In this document: positions 10,982-21,612 of the stretch, one piece after another | How the letters are laid out: the number at the start of each line of letters is the position of its first letter | Position numbering within the stretch: position 1 is the first letter of the stretch | The notes under the pieces: model-generated | What the model saw: the letters and a program-made list of their open reading frames with translations, nothing else | Database searches by the model: none | Told to the model about the DNA's origin: nothing | Position numbers and translations under genes: made by a program | NCBI GenBank assembly: GCA_031216915.1 | Contig: CM062289.1 | Coordinates: forward strand, 25,873,533 to 25,937,532 | Source of the DNA: Pictodentalium vernedei | Lineage: Eukaryota > Mollusca > Scaphopoda > Dentaliida > Dentaliidae | Direction: 5' to 3' | DNA length: 64,000 nucleotides

Positions 10982-11370
10982 AAATGTGTCGAAAAAGAAA
11001 ATGTCGAACAGCTTTCTGTGGTAAATTTATTTTTCTTGATAATTTGTTTCCGGTTAATATATGTTTCCACCTTTTCTTATCCTGTAATCTGTATGTAAGA
11101 TAACCTTTGCTTCCTCTGGTAAACAACAAGGTTTTCAAGCTCTAAGAATACTCGACACGAAATGGTAGTTATTCGCACGGCGATTTGAGTGTTTATTCAA
11201 CTTTTCGCGCAATGATAAAATGTAAGGACAACATCATGCCCTTCGACAGAATCTCACGAGACTTGGTTTGAACAAACATGCTACTCATCAATAAGATGTT
11301 ATAATGTAGAATATGAAATTATTTGTTCCAGTGGTTCATTACCTCGGCCCGTGTATCATCATGCAATATA

Positions 11371-11950
11371 TACACAGAACGACACACGCGTGTGAATGGG
11401 TTAATCGATATGGCACGAGTGCCAGCGCCGAAGGATAAAACGAGAGGCCACAGGCCTCGAGTTTTATCCTTCCACGATGGCACAAGTGCCATATCGATTA
11501 ACTCCTTCACGCGCGTGTGTCGTTCTGTGTTTATTACACGCCTTCACATCTACAAAAACAATTATTTGAAGGACACTCAGCAATTCATTTGACAACTAAC
11601 GGCAAAAAGAACATATTTTATCGCCAACCAAATTTGCGAGGGGAACCCGTGTAACTATTTCGTCCGCTGAGTTCCAATGTGTTCTATGTGCCTACTGGCA
11701 GCCTACTGGAGTGCCTACTGGCAGCCTACTGGCACATAGAACACACTGGAATTCAAGGGACGATTTTTAGCTATCATTAGCGATTCAAATTGTAATTGCG
11801 CTGCATGATTTATAGAAAATTCCAGTGAAAGTTCGCTTTAAGTTAAAAATGGTCCGTCAACGATTTCACGTGCGGAACAGATTTTCATTTTCCGCATGGT
11901 TTTGTGTTGCTGTAGATGGGGATTTCAAAGAACAGGCATGTAATAAAATC
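11371..11950 (+). mobile_element. Composite hairpin element, family C copy 2 (most complete)
   Basis: It begins with the hairpin ACACACGCGTGTGAATGG...CGATATGGCACGAGTGCC around GAGGCCACAGGCCTC. It continues through AAGGACACTCAGCAATTC and CGCCAACCAAATTTGCGAG, then a second hairpin in which GTTCCAATGTGTTCTATG is repeated in inverse with short internal duplications of GCCTACTGGCA. It ends with TCCGTCAACGATTTC, CCGCATGGTTTTG and a GGCATGTAATAA edge. Confidence 0.75.
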
Positions 11951-13345
11951 TTAGGTGGCCTGGTATAACCTTTCCTATCCCGCCACAAACAGGGGCAGCG
12001 CGAAGAGGAGGGGGTGTAAACCTGATTTTTCCCGACTGTGGTGACGCAAGTTCAGATTGATAAAATGTTCCAACTCCATCATCAAGACATGATGACTTGG
12101 TTTTGTAGTAGGAATATCAGTCTGTTGGGATATGAATTAAAAAACTCAAGACTTATTGGAAGTTTATTTGTGGCTAAATAAAATATGCATGTAGTAGTCA
12201 AACTTCTTATTTAGTTAACATGTACCGTACAGGTACTCCAGATTGGTCATCTTTGACCTCAGCAGTCCGAATCGGGTACTACAGACCTCCGTTTGTATGA
12301 ACGACGGTGTGTGTCTGGTGGACAACGGTATGTGTGATGGAAGACAGTGTGTGTGATGAGAATTTCGGGAATGAGGTACATTACAATATTCTTAACTGGA
12401 AGAGTCCTTGAAGCCCATATTTGGGCTTTACTCCGAATTGCAGGTTCTGCCACTTTAAGACCTCATATTCTCTAGATGTACTGCGTATTATCTTTGAAGT
12501 GAAATTATTTAGTCTGTATGGATTTGCCTTGTTACAGTTGACGGGAGAGTGCCCGGAGGCACTCCCCCATAAAATATAAGAAGGTAAAGACACATCATCA
12601 GGTTTCACCAAGCAAAGATAATATTTAGTACTCAACAAGTTAGCCTTTGACGTGGGAATTTCATTCACGCTCTGTAGAAACGGTTCTGCATATCCTGGCA
12701 CTACGTTGAACTAAAAATTTGTCTCGCTGCAGTGTCGTCATTACAAAAGTGGGCAGAGAGTTTCGACCGAGTAGCGACAAGCGTCGCGATTCGGTCAAAA
12801 TTCTTTATCTGCTTTTTTAACCACAAGACTGTAGGATCTTAGTTGTTGAAAAAGATGTTCAAAACATAGCACCAAGAAGCTGTTTTCTCTTGTTTTTGTT
12901 GAGTCATTCTTGTTTTGGAAATATTTTACCTACGAAATCGCGATCCACGGGTGAAATTATATCGCAGACTGATCACGATTCTATCAGAGTCTAATCAAGA
13001 GGGAGAGAAACTCATTACTATCACTGCTATCAGCATATTCTGATATGAAAATGGAAGTTAGAAATTTCTTCTTCCCTTCAACGTCGTTTTCTGCATCTCA
13101 GTATTTCGATACCGTGTACGAACGAATATACAGAGATATTTTTGTCCTGGTAGGGAAACCAAATTTGGTTACGTGGAACCAAACATACACATATTTTGAT
13201 TCTTCAATCTGTCACATTGATTGGGCTGCCAAGGTCTCTGGACATTGTATAAATTGTAAAATATGAAGCGGCGCCAAGTTGGGGTTTTAAAATGGCGACA
13301 TAGCAGCGTCAGAAACATATTTTCAATTGTTCCATCACGCATGCG
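11951..13345. other. Unannotated spacer
   Basis: A CAGGGGCAGCGCG sequence near 11990 resembles a lone hAT terminus, and a short hairpin GACCGA...TCGGTC lies at about 12766-12797. The open frames at 12381-12701 (minus) and 13045-13266 (plus) are short and unrecognised. Confidence 0.4.
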
Positions 13346-13620
13346 TTAACCCTTTATTTGCCCAATGCACCCGATATCACAATATTTTATTTTAATTATT
13401 GTGTGTTTTGTTTTGGGTTTTTTTTGTAATTTTCTAGAAATTTCAATAAAATCATATCATGTGACCCCCTCATTTGAACGAGATCGACGAACTCGTTCCC
13501 ATGAGGTGTCTCATGATATGTTTTTTTTTTAAATTGTTTGAAAAATGTATTTGTTTCAACTGCTTAATTTGTGAATTACGCATGGGGTACGGCTGGTTCG
13601 TTATTAAAGTGTTTAGTTAA
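13346..13620. mobile_element. TTAA-flanked MITE, family A copy 2
   Basis: TTAA lies at 13346-13349 and 13617-13620, the latter shared with the next element. The centre GAACGAGATCGACGAACTCGTTC and CATATCATGTGACC...CATGATATG match the family. The right end is decayed. Confidence 0.65.
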
Positions 13621-13860
13621 CCTTTTACCCAACGCAAAGGCCAAAACCGTCCAGCGCTATTCTCAAAAATCGCCAATTAATTTTCATTATTTTTTCATTT
13701 TTTTTTGTCTCAAAAACTAGGTTATGACCCCTCGTTGGAACGAGCTCGTTCCAATGAGGGGTCATAACCTATGCTTTTGAGACAAAAAATGAAAAAAATT
13801 AGTTATTCAAGAATTTTGTTTGCAAGTGTCGTCTGCTTTTCATGCGACAGTGACCAAGTT
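13617..13860. mobile_element. Family A-prime element, adjoining copy 2
   Basis: TTAACCTTTTACCCAACGC opens it. The centre is a strong palindrome, AGGTTATGACCCCTCG..GAACGAGCTCGTTC, with flanking TTTTTTGTCTCAAAA and TTTTGAGACAAAAAA arms. The right end was not identified precisely. Confidence 0.65.
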
Positions 13861-14561
13861 TTCATACATGTATAAACAAGACAAGCAACTCTATATATGA
13901 AATTGCCGGATTCTAGATCACATGAAGACTCATTTGTTTTGGTTCTTCGATGGATTTTAGTTCTATTTGGAACCAAATTTGGCGCGGTGTATAGTATTGT
14001 CTCTCGGAAAGTTTAGGCCTGGAAATATCCAGACAAACTTGTTCATAAGAAGTTTATCTGTGCTGGCTTCATTATTTGCCCATGACTCTAAACTAGTCTT
14101 GGCCACGCTTTGGTATCAAATTCACAATGCCTACTTGTCTTTATCGGAGCTAACGTTGGTTTCATTGAGCCGGAAGCAATCCCTCCACTCTGTCATTTCA
14201 ATGATCCACTAGAACTGACGATGTTACCATTATTATCTCATTCTATGGTCCAAGCTGTTGCACAGTTGTACGGTAATGTCTGTATAAAGTTTGTCTGTCA
14301 ATAAATGTGTTATGCTAAACGCCATGCAAGTAGACCACTTCTGTGATCTGTCTCCACAGTGAGTTCACAAGTTCTCGATCACTTCCTATAGGAAATATGG
14401 TGAGACCACTCCAACTTCACCTAGTAACACAGCAGACTGTAATTTATATTTTCTTGGTCCCGGATTATTATATTTAATTCGATGGAAGTTAAAATCATAT
14501 GAAACCATGCAAAGTTTCGATTTTATTGTGCTCTCATCTTATAGCTCTCGCCAGAATAATT
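13861..14561. other. Unannotated spacer
   Basis: Two overlapping open frames (13967-14212 and 14110-14304) do not resemble a known protein and lack supporting splice or start context. Confidence 0.4.
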
Positions 14562-14875
14562 CAGTTAAAACTAGAATTCCTGTCACGAATAGTGTGCTTA
14601 TCTAGACTTAACTGCGCGTTGGAATTGCGCGCAATTGCCATATCGAATGGCATCCAAAGCACGGCACGTTCTCGTGGTTACTCACAGCAAACACATGCAA
14701 TGTTTCAGCCAATGAACCTCCGGGTTACCCGGAGGTCCATTGGCTGAAACATTGCTTGTGCACAGGCCATATGGACAGAATTCGATAGCTTTACTATGGC
14801 CATAACGCGTACATTAACGCGCAGATCAACGTGCTATTTGTGCGCATTTCAGGACAGGACTTCTAGTTTTAACTG
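14562..14875 (+). mobile_element. Foldback MITE, family B copy 4
   Basis: Standard B ends and central palindrome. The right flank is TA (14876-14877), while the left flank reads TT, probably mutated. Confidence 0.8.
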
Positions 14876-15850
14876 TAACAGAATCGAAATCCCATTGACA
14901 TCTGAATTAGTCGGAGTATCTTTTGTCTCACAAGACAGGATTGTGAATGTCCATAAATCTTTTGAGAGAATGATGTTCTCCTGGGCATCTGTAAGAGGGC
15001 TGGTGACTTCAGACGAAGCCTTCAATAAGATTCGTGTTGACATATTCATTTGCGATCGTTCCCGATCGATGGCTAAGTACTTTTCGCGACATGTCTTCGA
15101 TATTACTCAGAAGAAATTGAGAGATTTCACAGAAGTTAGATCAATAAATGTGAAAATGGCGATACAGCATCTGGTTGTTCTAAAACCGTGACGCATTACA
15201 CAGATCGGGTCTTACAGTTAAAGCTGTTGCACACTGGACGCGATGCGAGCCTTGCAAGAAATGCGATATAGTGATCAATATTTTTCATGGTAGTTTGCGA
15301 ATTCGACTCAGTGTGTGATGCCTCCAGTGTGAGCCTTATTCACTTGATTTGCAAACCGAAAATAAAAATCATTGCTTAAGGTCTAAAAAAGTTAAAAATC
15401 TGTTTTTCAGCGCCCTCCCCCCCCCCCCCCCCCCCCGTCATTTTGGCCGCCACGTGCTCTCTTTTTATAACCGATGCAAACTTTAAAAAAATAAAAATTA
15501 AATGGTTCATGCCTGATATTTTACCCAAGTTTATAAACCTGATAAATTTGTCCCTTGGCTGCAATAAGGCTTTGCAATGCTTCAGCATTGCACAGCCTTC
15601 TTGCACTCAAGTGACGAAATACACCATCGCCGATGCTTTTCTGCACATTATGAGGCCTAAAACATAAAACAAACAAAGAACTTGAACTTTTGATGGCAAA
15701 GAAATAATAGCAACAATGAAAAATAAAATAAAAAACCATCCACCCACATGCAATTTTACAAAAAAAATGGGATGAGGAACAGAAGATCTACTTTGTGGGG
15801 CGTAATGTTTAGGTATTTACAAATCGTCGCTGTAAGAATCCTACTATGGT
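14876..15850. other. Unannotated spacer with poly-C tract
   Basis: Part of an open frame (14796-15191, plus) continues out of the MITE and has no recognised homology. A C homopolymer lies at about 15418-15436. A hairpin GGCTTTGCAATGC...GCATTGCACAGCC lies near 15568-15599. Confidence 0.4.
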
Positions 15851-16035
15851 AAACAAGCCCTGTTTTACGGGTAAAATAGGTTCCGGTAAACAATGCATTG
15901 AAGGGGCGGGGGGGGGGGGCCTTTAAAATGGGCAATATGTGTATATATGATTGGCTTGGCTGGACTTTATGTCCATGTTACGGTCATCATTAGCCATTGT
16001 ACAGAAATATGTGACCTTAAACACCAATAAACAAT
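15851..16035 (+). mobile_element. Family H SINE-like element, copy 2
   Basis: CCTGTTTTACGGGTAAAATAG, TTTAAAATGGGCAATATG and CATTAGCCATTGTACAG lead into the tail GACCTTAAACACCAATAAA. A G tract at about 15906-15919 interrupts it. The 5' end is incomplete. Confidence 0.65.
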
Positions 16036-17118
16036 AAACCTAACGAATCGGCCGTATCCACCAGTGTCATTTACAAATTGTGCAATTGAATAAATTCTTT
16101 TTTAAAAAATGTCAACAAAACCACATCATGCAAACTATTCATTGGAACGTACGGAAGCCAATTGGGGGAAACATGTGTAGCGGGGGGATCGAGCATTGCA
16201 GATATTCGCAACGCATTGCAAATATTCGCAATGTGAATGCGAATATTCGCATTGAACCCATTGGCGCCAACATGTGTAGTGGGAGCATTGCGAATATTCA
16301 CATTCACTTTGCGAATATTCGCATTCAACATTGCGAATATTCGCAATGTTGAATGAGAATATTCGCAATATGAATGCGAATATTTCCAATGCATTGCGAA
16401 TATTTCCAATGCATTGCGAATATTCGCAATGTTGAATGAGAACATTCGCAATATGAATGCGAATATTTCCAATGCATTGCGAATATTTCCAATGCATTGC
16501 GAATATTTCCAATGCTTTGCGAATATTCGCAATGTTGAATGCGAATATTCGTAATGCATTGCATATTCGCATTGAACCCATTGGCGCCAACATGTGTAGT
16601 GGGAGCATTGCGAATATTCGCATTCACTTTGCGAATATTCGCATTCACTTTGCGAATATTCGCATTCAACATTGCGAATATTCGCATTGAACCCATTGGC
16701 GCCAACATGTGTAGTGGGAGCATTGCGAATATTCGCATTCACTTTGCGAATATTCGCATTCAACATTGCGAATATTCGCAATGTTGAATGAGAATATTCG
16801 CAATATGAATGCGAATATTTCCAATGTATTGCGAATATTTCCAATGCATTGCGAATATTTCCAATGCATTGCGAATATTCGCAGTGTTGAACGCGAATAT
16901 TCGTAATGCATTGCGAATATTTGCAATGCATTGCAAATATTAGTAATGCATTGCGAATATATTCGCAATGCTCGATCCCCCGCTACACATGCTAGCCCCA
17001 ATGGGCTTCCGTAGGAACGGGCCTTGTGATATTGTTTTGTTGGAATTTTTGGAAAAATTTGAAGAAAAAAAAATAAAATAAGAAATTTTGATATCGCGAG
17101 CCCTGGGCAAAAGGTTAA
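16036..17118. mobile_element. Expanded family A MITE carrying a large palindromic array
   Basis: The left flank (CTAACGAATCGGCC..., 16038 onward) and right flank (GAAATTTTGATATCGCG...GGTTAA, ending at 17118) are homologous to family A, but the left TTAA end is decayed. Where other copies have a hairpin of about 60 bp, this one has arms GGAACG.ACGGAAGCC and GCAATGCTCGATCCCCCGC enclosing about 770 bp of short palindromes. It is roughly four times the usual length. Confidence 0.75.
16190..16975. repeat. Phased array of GCGAATATTCGC palindromes, about 21-bp spacing
   Basis: About 33 GAATATT-centred units are visible (for example at 16311, 16333, 16355, 16376, 16397, 16417 and 16437), alternating with AATGCATT, itself a palindrome. 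Variants include GCGAATATTTCC and GAGAATATTCGC. Three copies of a cassette (CCATTGGCGCCAACATGTG, near 16258, 16578 and 16693) interrupt the array and resemble the element's own outer arm. Because 21 is divisible by three, several frames stay open, including a 286-codon minus frame of 7-residue repeats; I do not call it a gene. Confidence 0.85.
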
Positions 17119-17234
17119 GTCTGTTCAAATTAGAAAATAACCTGAAAATTGGTTACCTTAATATTTTCAGGTAACTTTTGATTGTTTTGAGCCAGGGAAC
17201 TGACAGTGACCCCTCCCCCGCACTCTGGGGTAAT

Positions 17235-17440
17235 GGAGTAGTGCTACTTTACTTTGGTAAAAAAGTTCTGGTTTACAGGTTTAAATGAGATTCAATAAAG
17301 AATGCCTGGAGTGGAAGTTCTCTTAAGTGGGCAGCAGAGGTATAAACGATTGTCTATTCCTGACTTTATACTTATGTTGCATTCGTGATATACATGTAGC
17401 CATAGATGGTGGCGGTGACCTTTGAAACCAATAAATAAAT
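17235..17440 (+). mobile_element. Decayed family H element
   Basis: TACTTTGGTAAAAAAG, GGTATAAACGATTG, CTTTATACTTATGTTGC and GACCTTTGAAACCAATAAA follow the H order with many substitutions. The preceding 17130-17180 holds a small hairpin (CCTGAAAATT...AATATTTTCAGG). Confidence 0.5.
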
Positions 17441-18372
17441 GAGCCAACCAAGGAAGAGTAATACGCAAATATGTTTGTCACTGTTAAAAAGCCTAGATGA
17501 GATGATCGTCGAAGGTTAAATTTCCTGTATGTAAAATCTACCCGACTACCGTAGCATTTTTAAAACTCTTTCGGTGCCGTTGTCGCAAACATGAGGTTCG
17601 CGTAGGAAGCCTGTTACCACTGAAGTAAATGCGATCGCACCTGCCTTCACATGTTGAATTGTTTGTTTTTTTTTTTTTGTTTGTTTGTTTTTTGAATTGG
17701 CAAGGTCGGCGGCGATGAAAGCGGATATGAGGTGCGAAGTATAAACGATTGTGTCGCGAGAAAGGTTCATTTCAAAAACCTCTCGCCTTGCTCCGGCGAA
17801 CCTGTCCCGTCCACTATCCCATTCCCGTCCGAAGCTGTCGGACTAATTGTGTTTTGCTTTCGAAGCCCGTGTATTATACATTACATACATGCTTATACGA
17901 CTTGTCTAGCGGTGCATTATAAAGTTCGCTCGGACCAAAACGCTCCCAACACTCTCCTTCCACTCCAAAATGAACAACCGTCTACATTAACAATAATTAT
18001 TGCAAATTATATCTTGTATCCCGGTATACTTTACACTGGTGTACTTGAACTGTCCATAATAATCTTGTTGATCACTACTACAGAGATTAATATGTTTGCG
18101 TTTCCCTGTGTCAGCGATCATATTAAATTTCCTGAAGTAAGACTGAAGAAAGTTTATTTACATTCATAAATGCAATGGTGTATATCGAGAAACTGTCGGA
18201 AACACCTGTAAATGAAGGCTCAGAGTATAAACATTAAGGGAGTATTGTTGTAAAACTAACACTATAATCGCTTATGATCAGGTTTGGAACGATTCCTTTC
18301 ATATGCCATTGCCTAGATGAAAACGAAAGTCTCTCCGGGCGGAGCCACTGAGCACAGGATGCACGTGACCCT
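17441..18372. other. Unannotated stretch with an unrecognised 145-codon open frame
   Basis: The plus-strand frame at 17732-18169 is among the longer non-repeat frames of the window. It shows a hydrophobic stretch (IIIANYILYPGILYTGVL) but no family motif. It could be chance or part of an exon. A T-rich run lies at 17665-17692. Confidence 0.3.
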
Positions 18373-18387
18373 CCACTTTCATCCACA

Positions 18388-18738
18388 TTTATTTATTTAT
18401 TTATTGGTGTTTAAGGTCATATATTTCTGTACAATGGCTAATCATGACCTCGACAGTTTTACGGGTGGAGAAAGTCAGAGAACCCGGAGAGAACCATCGA
18501 GTAACGGCGAGCAACTGTCAGCTCCCCAACATACTAACTCCATACAAGCAGGGTTAGCATTGGTTGAAGGCGGGTGCACCATCGACGTGCAGTACGCCTT
18601 AGTACACAGCGTGACCTTGCCCCCACGTGGGCAATGGGGGTGAAGTGTCTTGCTCAAGGACACAACGTGGTTGCCGCAGGTGGGATTCGAACCGAGGACC
18701 TCTCGGCTTGCAGCTCTACCTACTGAGCCACCGCGCCC
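18388..18738 (-). mobile_element. tRNA-type SINE with 15-bp target duplication
   Basis: On the minus strand the head has A box TGGCTCAGTAGG and B box GGTTCGAATCC, followed by the shared body (GTCCTTGAGCAAGACACTTC, GGCGTACTGCACG) and the tail GACCTTAAACACCAATAAATA. Target duplications CCACTTTCATCCACA (18373-18387) and CCACTTTCTTCCACA (18739-18753) differ at one base. The promoter boxes are intact, so it looks fairly young. Confidence 0.88.
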
Positions 18739-18888
18739 CCACTTTCTTCCACAGATATGTTTAGCAGTTACACAATGAGTTAAATGGACGCATACAAACA
18801 TGTCAATATCCAGGCATTCCTGTAATATTATTTGCAAATCCGAACAATATTTAGCCAAAGAATACCATTTTCGGACGTCTCGGTCCGT

Positions 18889-18963
18889 TTCTTCTACTTC
18901 GATTATCTTCCAACCCGAAGGCTGGCCTTCGGATTGGAAGATTGTTGAAGAAGAAGAAACAGA
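18889..18963. repeat. Inverted repeat
   Basis: GTTTCTTCTACTTCG...AAGAAGAAGAAAC and TCTTCCAA...TTGGAAGA arms surround a CGAAGGC..GCCTTCG tip. Confidence 0.7.
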
Positions 18964-18968
18964 CAAGA

Positions 18969-19036
18969 CGTCGCCTGAGTGCTAGAATGTCCTATGTCCC
19001 CTATGGGACATAGGACATTCTAGCACTCAGGCGACG
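18969..19036. repeat. Palindrome E copy 3 (perfect)
   Basis: Arms of 32 bp (starting CGTCGCCTGAGTGCTAGA) are exactly complementary around a 4-base CTAT spacer. Confidence 0.9.
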
Positions 19037-20773
19037 AAGACAGAGACCACAAAGCGTCATATTCATCTAAACGAGAGACTATAGCGAGTCATTGTATATT
19101 TACCGATATACGATTGTAACCTTTCTCACACTGGGTTGCGCCATGGTAGCATTGTAAATTTGTGCCCCTCCACTTTTATCGAGCTTCCATCGCCCTTGTC
19201 TCCAGGAACCTGTGGTTGTGGTTTGACCCTTTGAACCCTGGTGGTATCTTCCATGTGAGCCCAATGGCAGCAATTGAAAGAGTCCATATTCATTATTTGG
19301 AGGGTAGATCAATTAATATTCTTAATGTGTAGCCTTGGGGCTGCACTTTTAAAATATTAATTGGTCTACGCCACATATTTCCTAAGCAGCCATCCTACTT
19401 AATAAAATTATGTTGTATGTTGCAGGCCTGGCATTTTCAGGAGAACGATTTATTTGCTCGCCTACTTCTCGCCTTAAAAAAAATAAGGAGGGCGAACAAT
19501 AGCCCGCCTGACTTTAGAAAATAATGATAACCACAATAGCATATTCCTTAAATCCACATCTTTTCAGATCCCTGCTATGTTAGACGACCGCAATGCCCCG
19601 CCCACACCTCCGTTCCTTACCGATTCCCGGGGGTGAGGGAGAGGGGCAGTTTAGCCATCTCACAGATACTACCATGCTATCAGCACCAAATAAAATGTAC
19701 AAAGCCCACTAGGCAGAATTCATTCATTGTAAAATCTTTATTTTGCCACTTTGAGCTTCTGTAGGCCATGCGAGGGGCGCGATTTTTAGCCCTCCTGCAT
19801 TTTTAAGAATATCACGTCTGATGTTGTTCCTGGACCAGAAAAGTGGTATATCGTTTTCAAAGGGTTAACATAGGACCTGATTTGTGTTCAAAATCCTTTC
19901 TGAAAGTTTTTATCGAACCGGTCGGCCTTTGTGTCATACGACACAGTAACAAATTACTACGAAATTTCACAATAAAAAAGAACGTACGCCTTTTCTAGAA
20001 ATGGTAGCCAATATTGTTCGACCTTGGAGTAGAACCCGGGAACTGGTATTTGATTTTGCTTAATTACACCAGAAGACTATCCGTGAAGAGTGAACCAGCA
20101 GCATTGTAACCTACAGCCGTGTGGTCAAAAAATATTAACTGATCTACCTCAAAGAATGGCCTCTGTCAAGGCCAGTCATGGTACCCCCATATTATAGAAT
20201 TCTGGCTTCGCGCCTGCCTGTAACAAATGTTTTAATTCTATACCGTATACATACAGACAGCATCGAAAGAAAACCTCTCTCATACGCTCGCATTCTTACC
20301 CGCAATATGTAGCCAATGGCGGCGCCTTCCACCCTATATATCCAGGGGAGTGGTCAGTTCATATAGTTTTAATACTATTCGTTAGGATGACTTTTTATTA
20401 TTATTATAGTTCACAACCTCCCTTAAAATATTCAGAATTCATCACTCAACATGGATCATTACATATTGCTATCGTACCGGCACGCTTTCTTCGCAGGACT
20501 GAGAAATTGTGGAGTTTAAATTGGGATTGTGAAGGAAGTAAGCCGTTAGAAGGAAAGGCACTATGTTCATTTATTTTATAAATCTGACATGTGTAAATAA
20601 ACGAGTTGTCAGATCAGGAAGAAAATCGAAAAGTAAGTGTGTTGTGTGAAGCAATGCAAAGACGTCTCCCTCCACTACTTCTCCAGTGCTGTGCCAATGG
20701 AGCCGCGATAGTGGGGTATATATTGGATGTTTTCTGAATGTAAATGGAGTCACCGCAATTACCGTGGGCCGTG
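19037..20773. other. Unannotated stretch
   Basis: An inverted repeat at about 19308-19368 has arms AGATCAATTAATATT and AATATTAATTGGTCT around AGCCTTGGGGCT. Otherwise nothing was recognised; the open frames are short. Confidence 0.4.
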
Positions 20774-20983
20774 CCAACCGTTACTTATTCCCTGTTCCTT
20801 ATTCGACAATCGTTATCAACCGACAACCTTTACTTATTCCCGGTTCCTTATTCGACATTCGTTATCAACCGACCACCGTTCCTTATTCCCAGTTCCTTAT
20901 TCAACATTCGTTATCAATCGATACAGTCGGTTGATAACGACTGTCGAATAAGGAACTGGGGATAAGTAAGGGTTGTCACGTCC
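20774..20983. repeat. F-type hairpin with triplicated left arm
   Basis: The arm phrase TTATTCCC.GTTCCTTATTCGACA.TCGTTATCAACCGA occurs three times in direct order (about 20775, 20824 and 20874; period about 49-50 bp). It is followed by a single inverse arm, CGGTTGATAACGACTGTCG...GGGTTGTCACG. The element at 7276-7386 has only one arm on each side. Confidence 0.85.
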
Positions 20984-21610
20984 GTAATTTTTGATATGCC
21001 GATTCGTTATTTAAATAAATCGCGCTAAATATCATTTAACCCTTTTATGATAGTTTCTATGACCCCAAGAATCTATCAGGGGGCATTAGGTTTTCACCAT
21101 GTCCGTCCATCCGTTGTCTGGCCTCCGTCGTCCGTCCGTTAACTTTTGATTTCCGTCATATAACTAAAGAACCGTTTATTTGATCAAATCATAATCTTAG
21201 GGGTAACGTGTGTATGACTAGACAATGCTTCTTTTCGATTTTGGTTCAGCTAGCCAATTCGATATTGAATTTGGTTTCCGTCCAATAACTACTGAATGCC
21301 GTCTTTCGCAACGAAACTTGGAATGTTCAAAACAATTTATTTAACATATCAGTAAACTATGATTAAGAATTGAATGAAATTTTTATAATCTTCATTGGAG
21401 TATGAACTTGTGGGAATGGGTACAAATTGTATGAATCCCGAATCCACTTTACTTTAGGAACTCTGCGTCGAAAGAGGTGGTAGTAACGTGACCAAAGGGC
21501 TGCAAGTATTATTTGTATTTCGAGATATATGGACACTTCTTAAGGAACAAATATTTGTTTTATTGTCAAGTAATGAGTCATGTGACCTCTATAATTGCGA
21601 AAGAATTACA
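20984..21610. other. GTCCGTCC-containing spacer
   Basis: CCGTCCATCCGTTGTCTGG and CGTCGTCCGTCCGTTAAC near 21103-21142 resemble the starts of the long tandem elements at 38.4, 41.1 and 56.3 kb, but no tandem units follow. It may be a degenerate edge of the same class. Confidence 0.35.
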
Positions 21611-21612
21611 TA

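Noticed and set aside
14796..15191. 131-codon gene
   Set aside because: The start lies inside a family B MITE and the remainder has no recognisable motif or splice context.
16071..16931. 286-codon protein gene
   Set aside because: The frame is open only because the 21-bp repeat is a multiple of three and has no stop; overlapping frames are equally open.
16190..16975. CRISPR array
   Set aside because: Units are palindromic and contiguous without unique spacers of constant length, and the window is eukaryotic.
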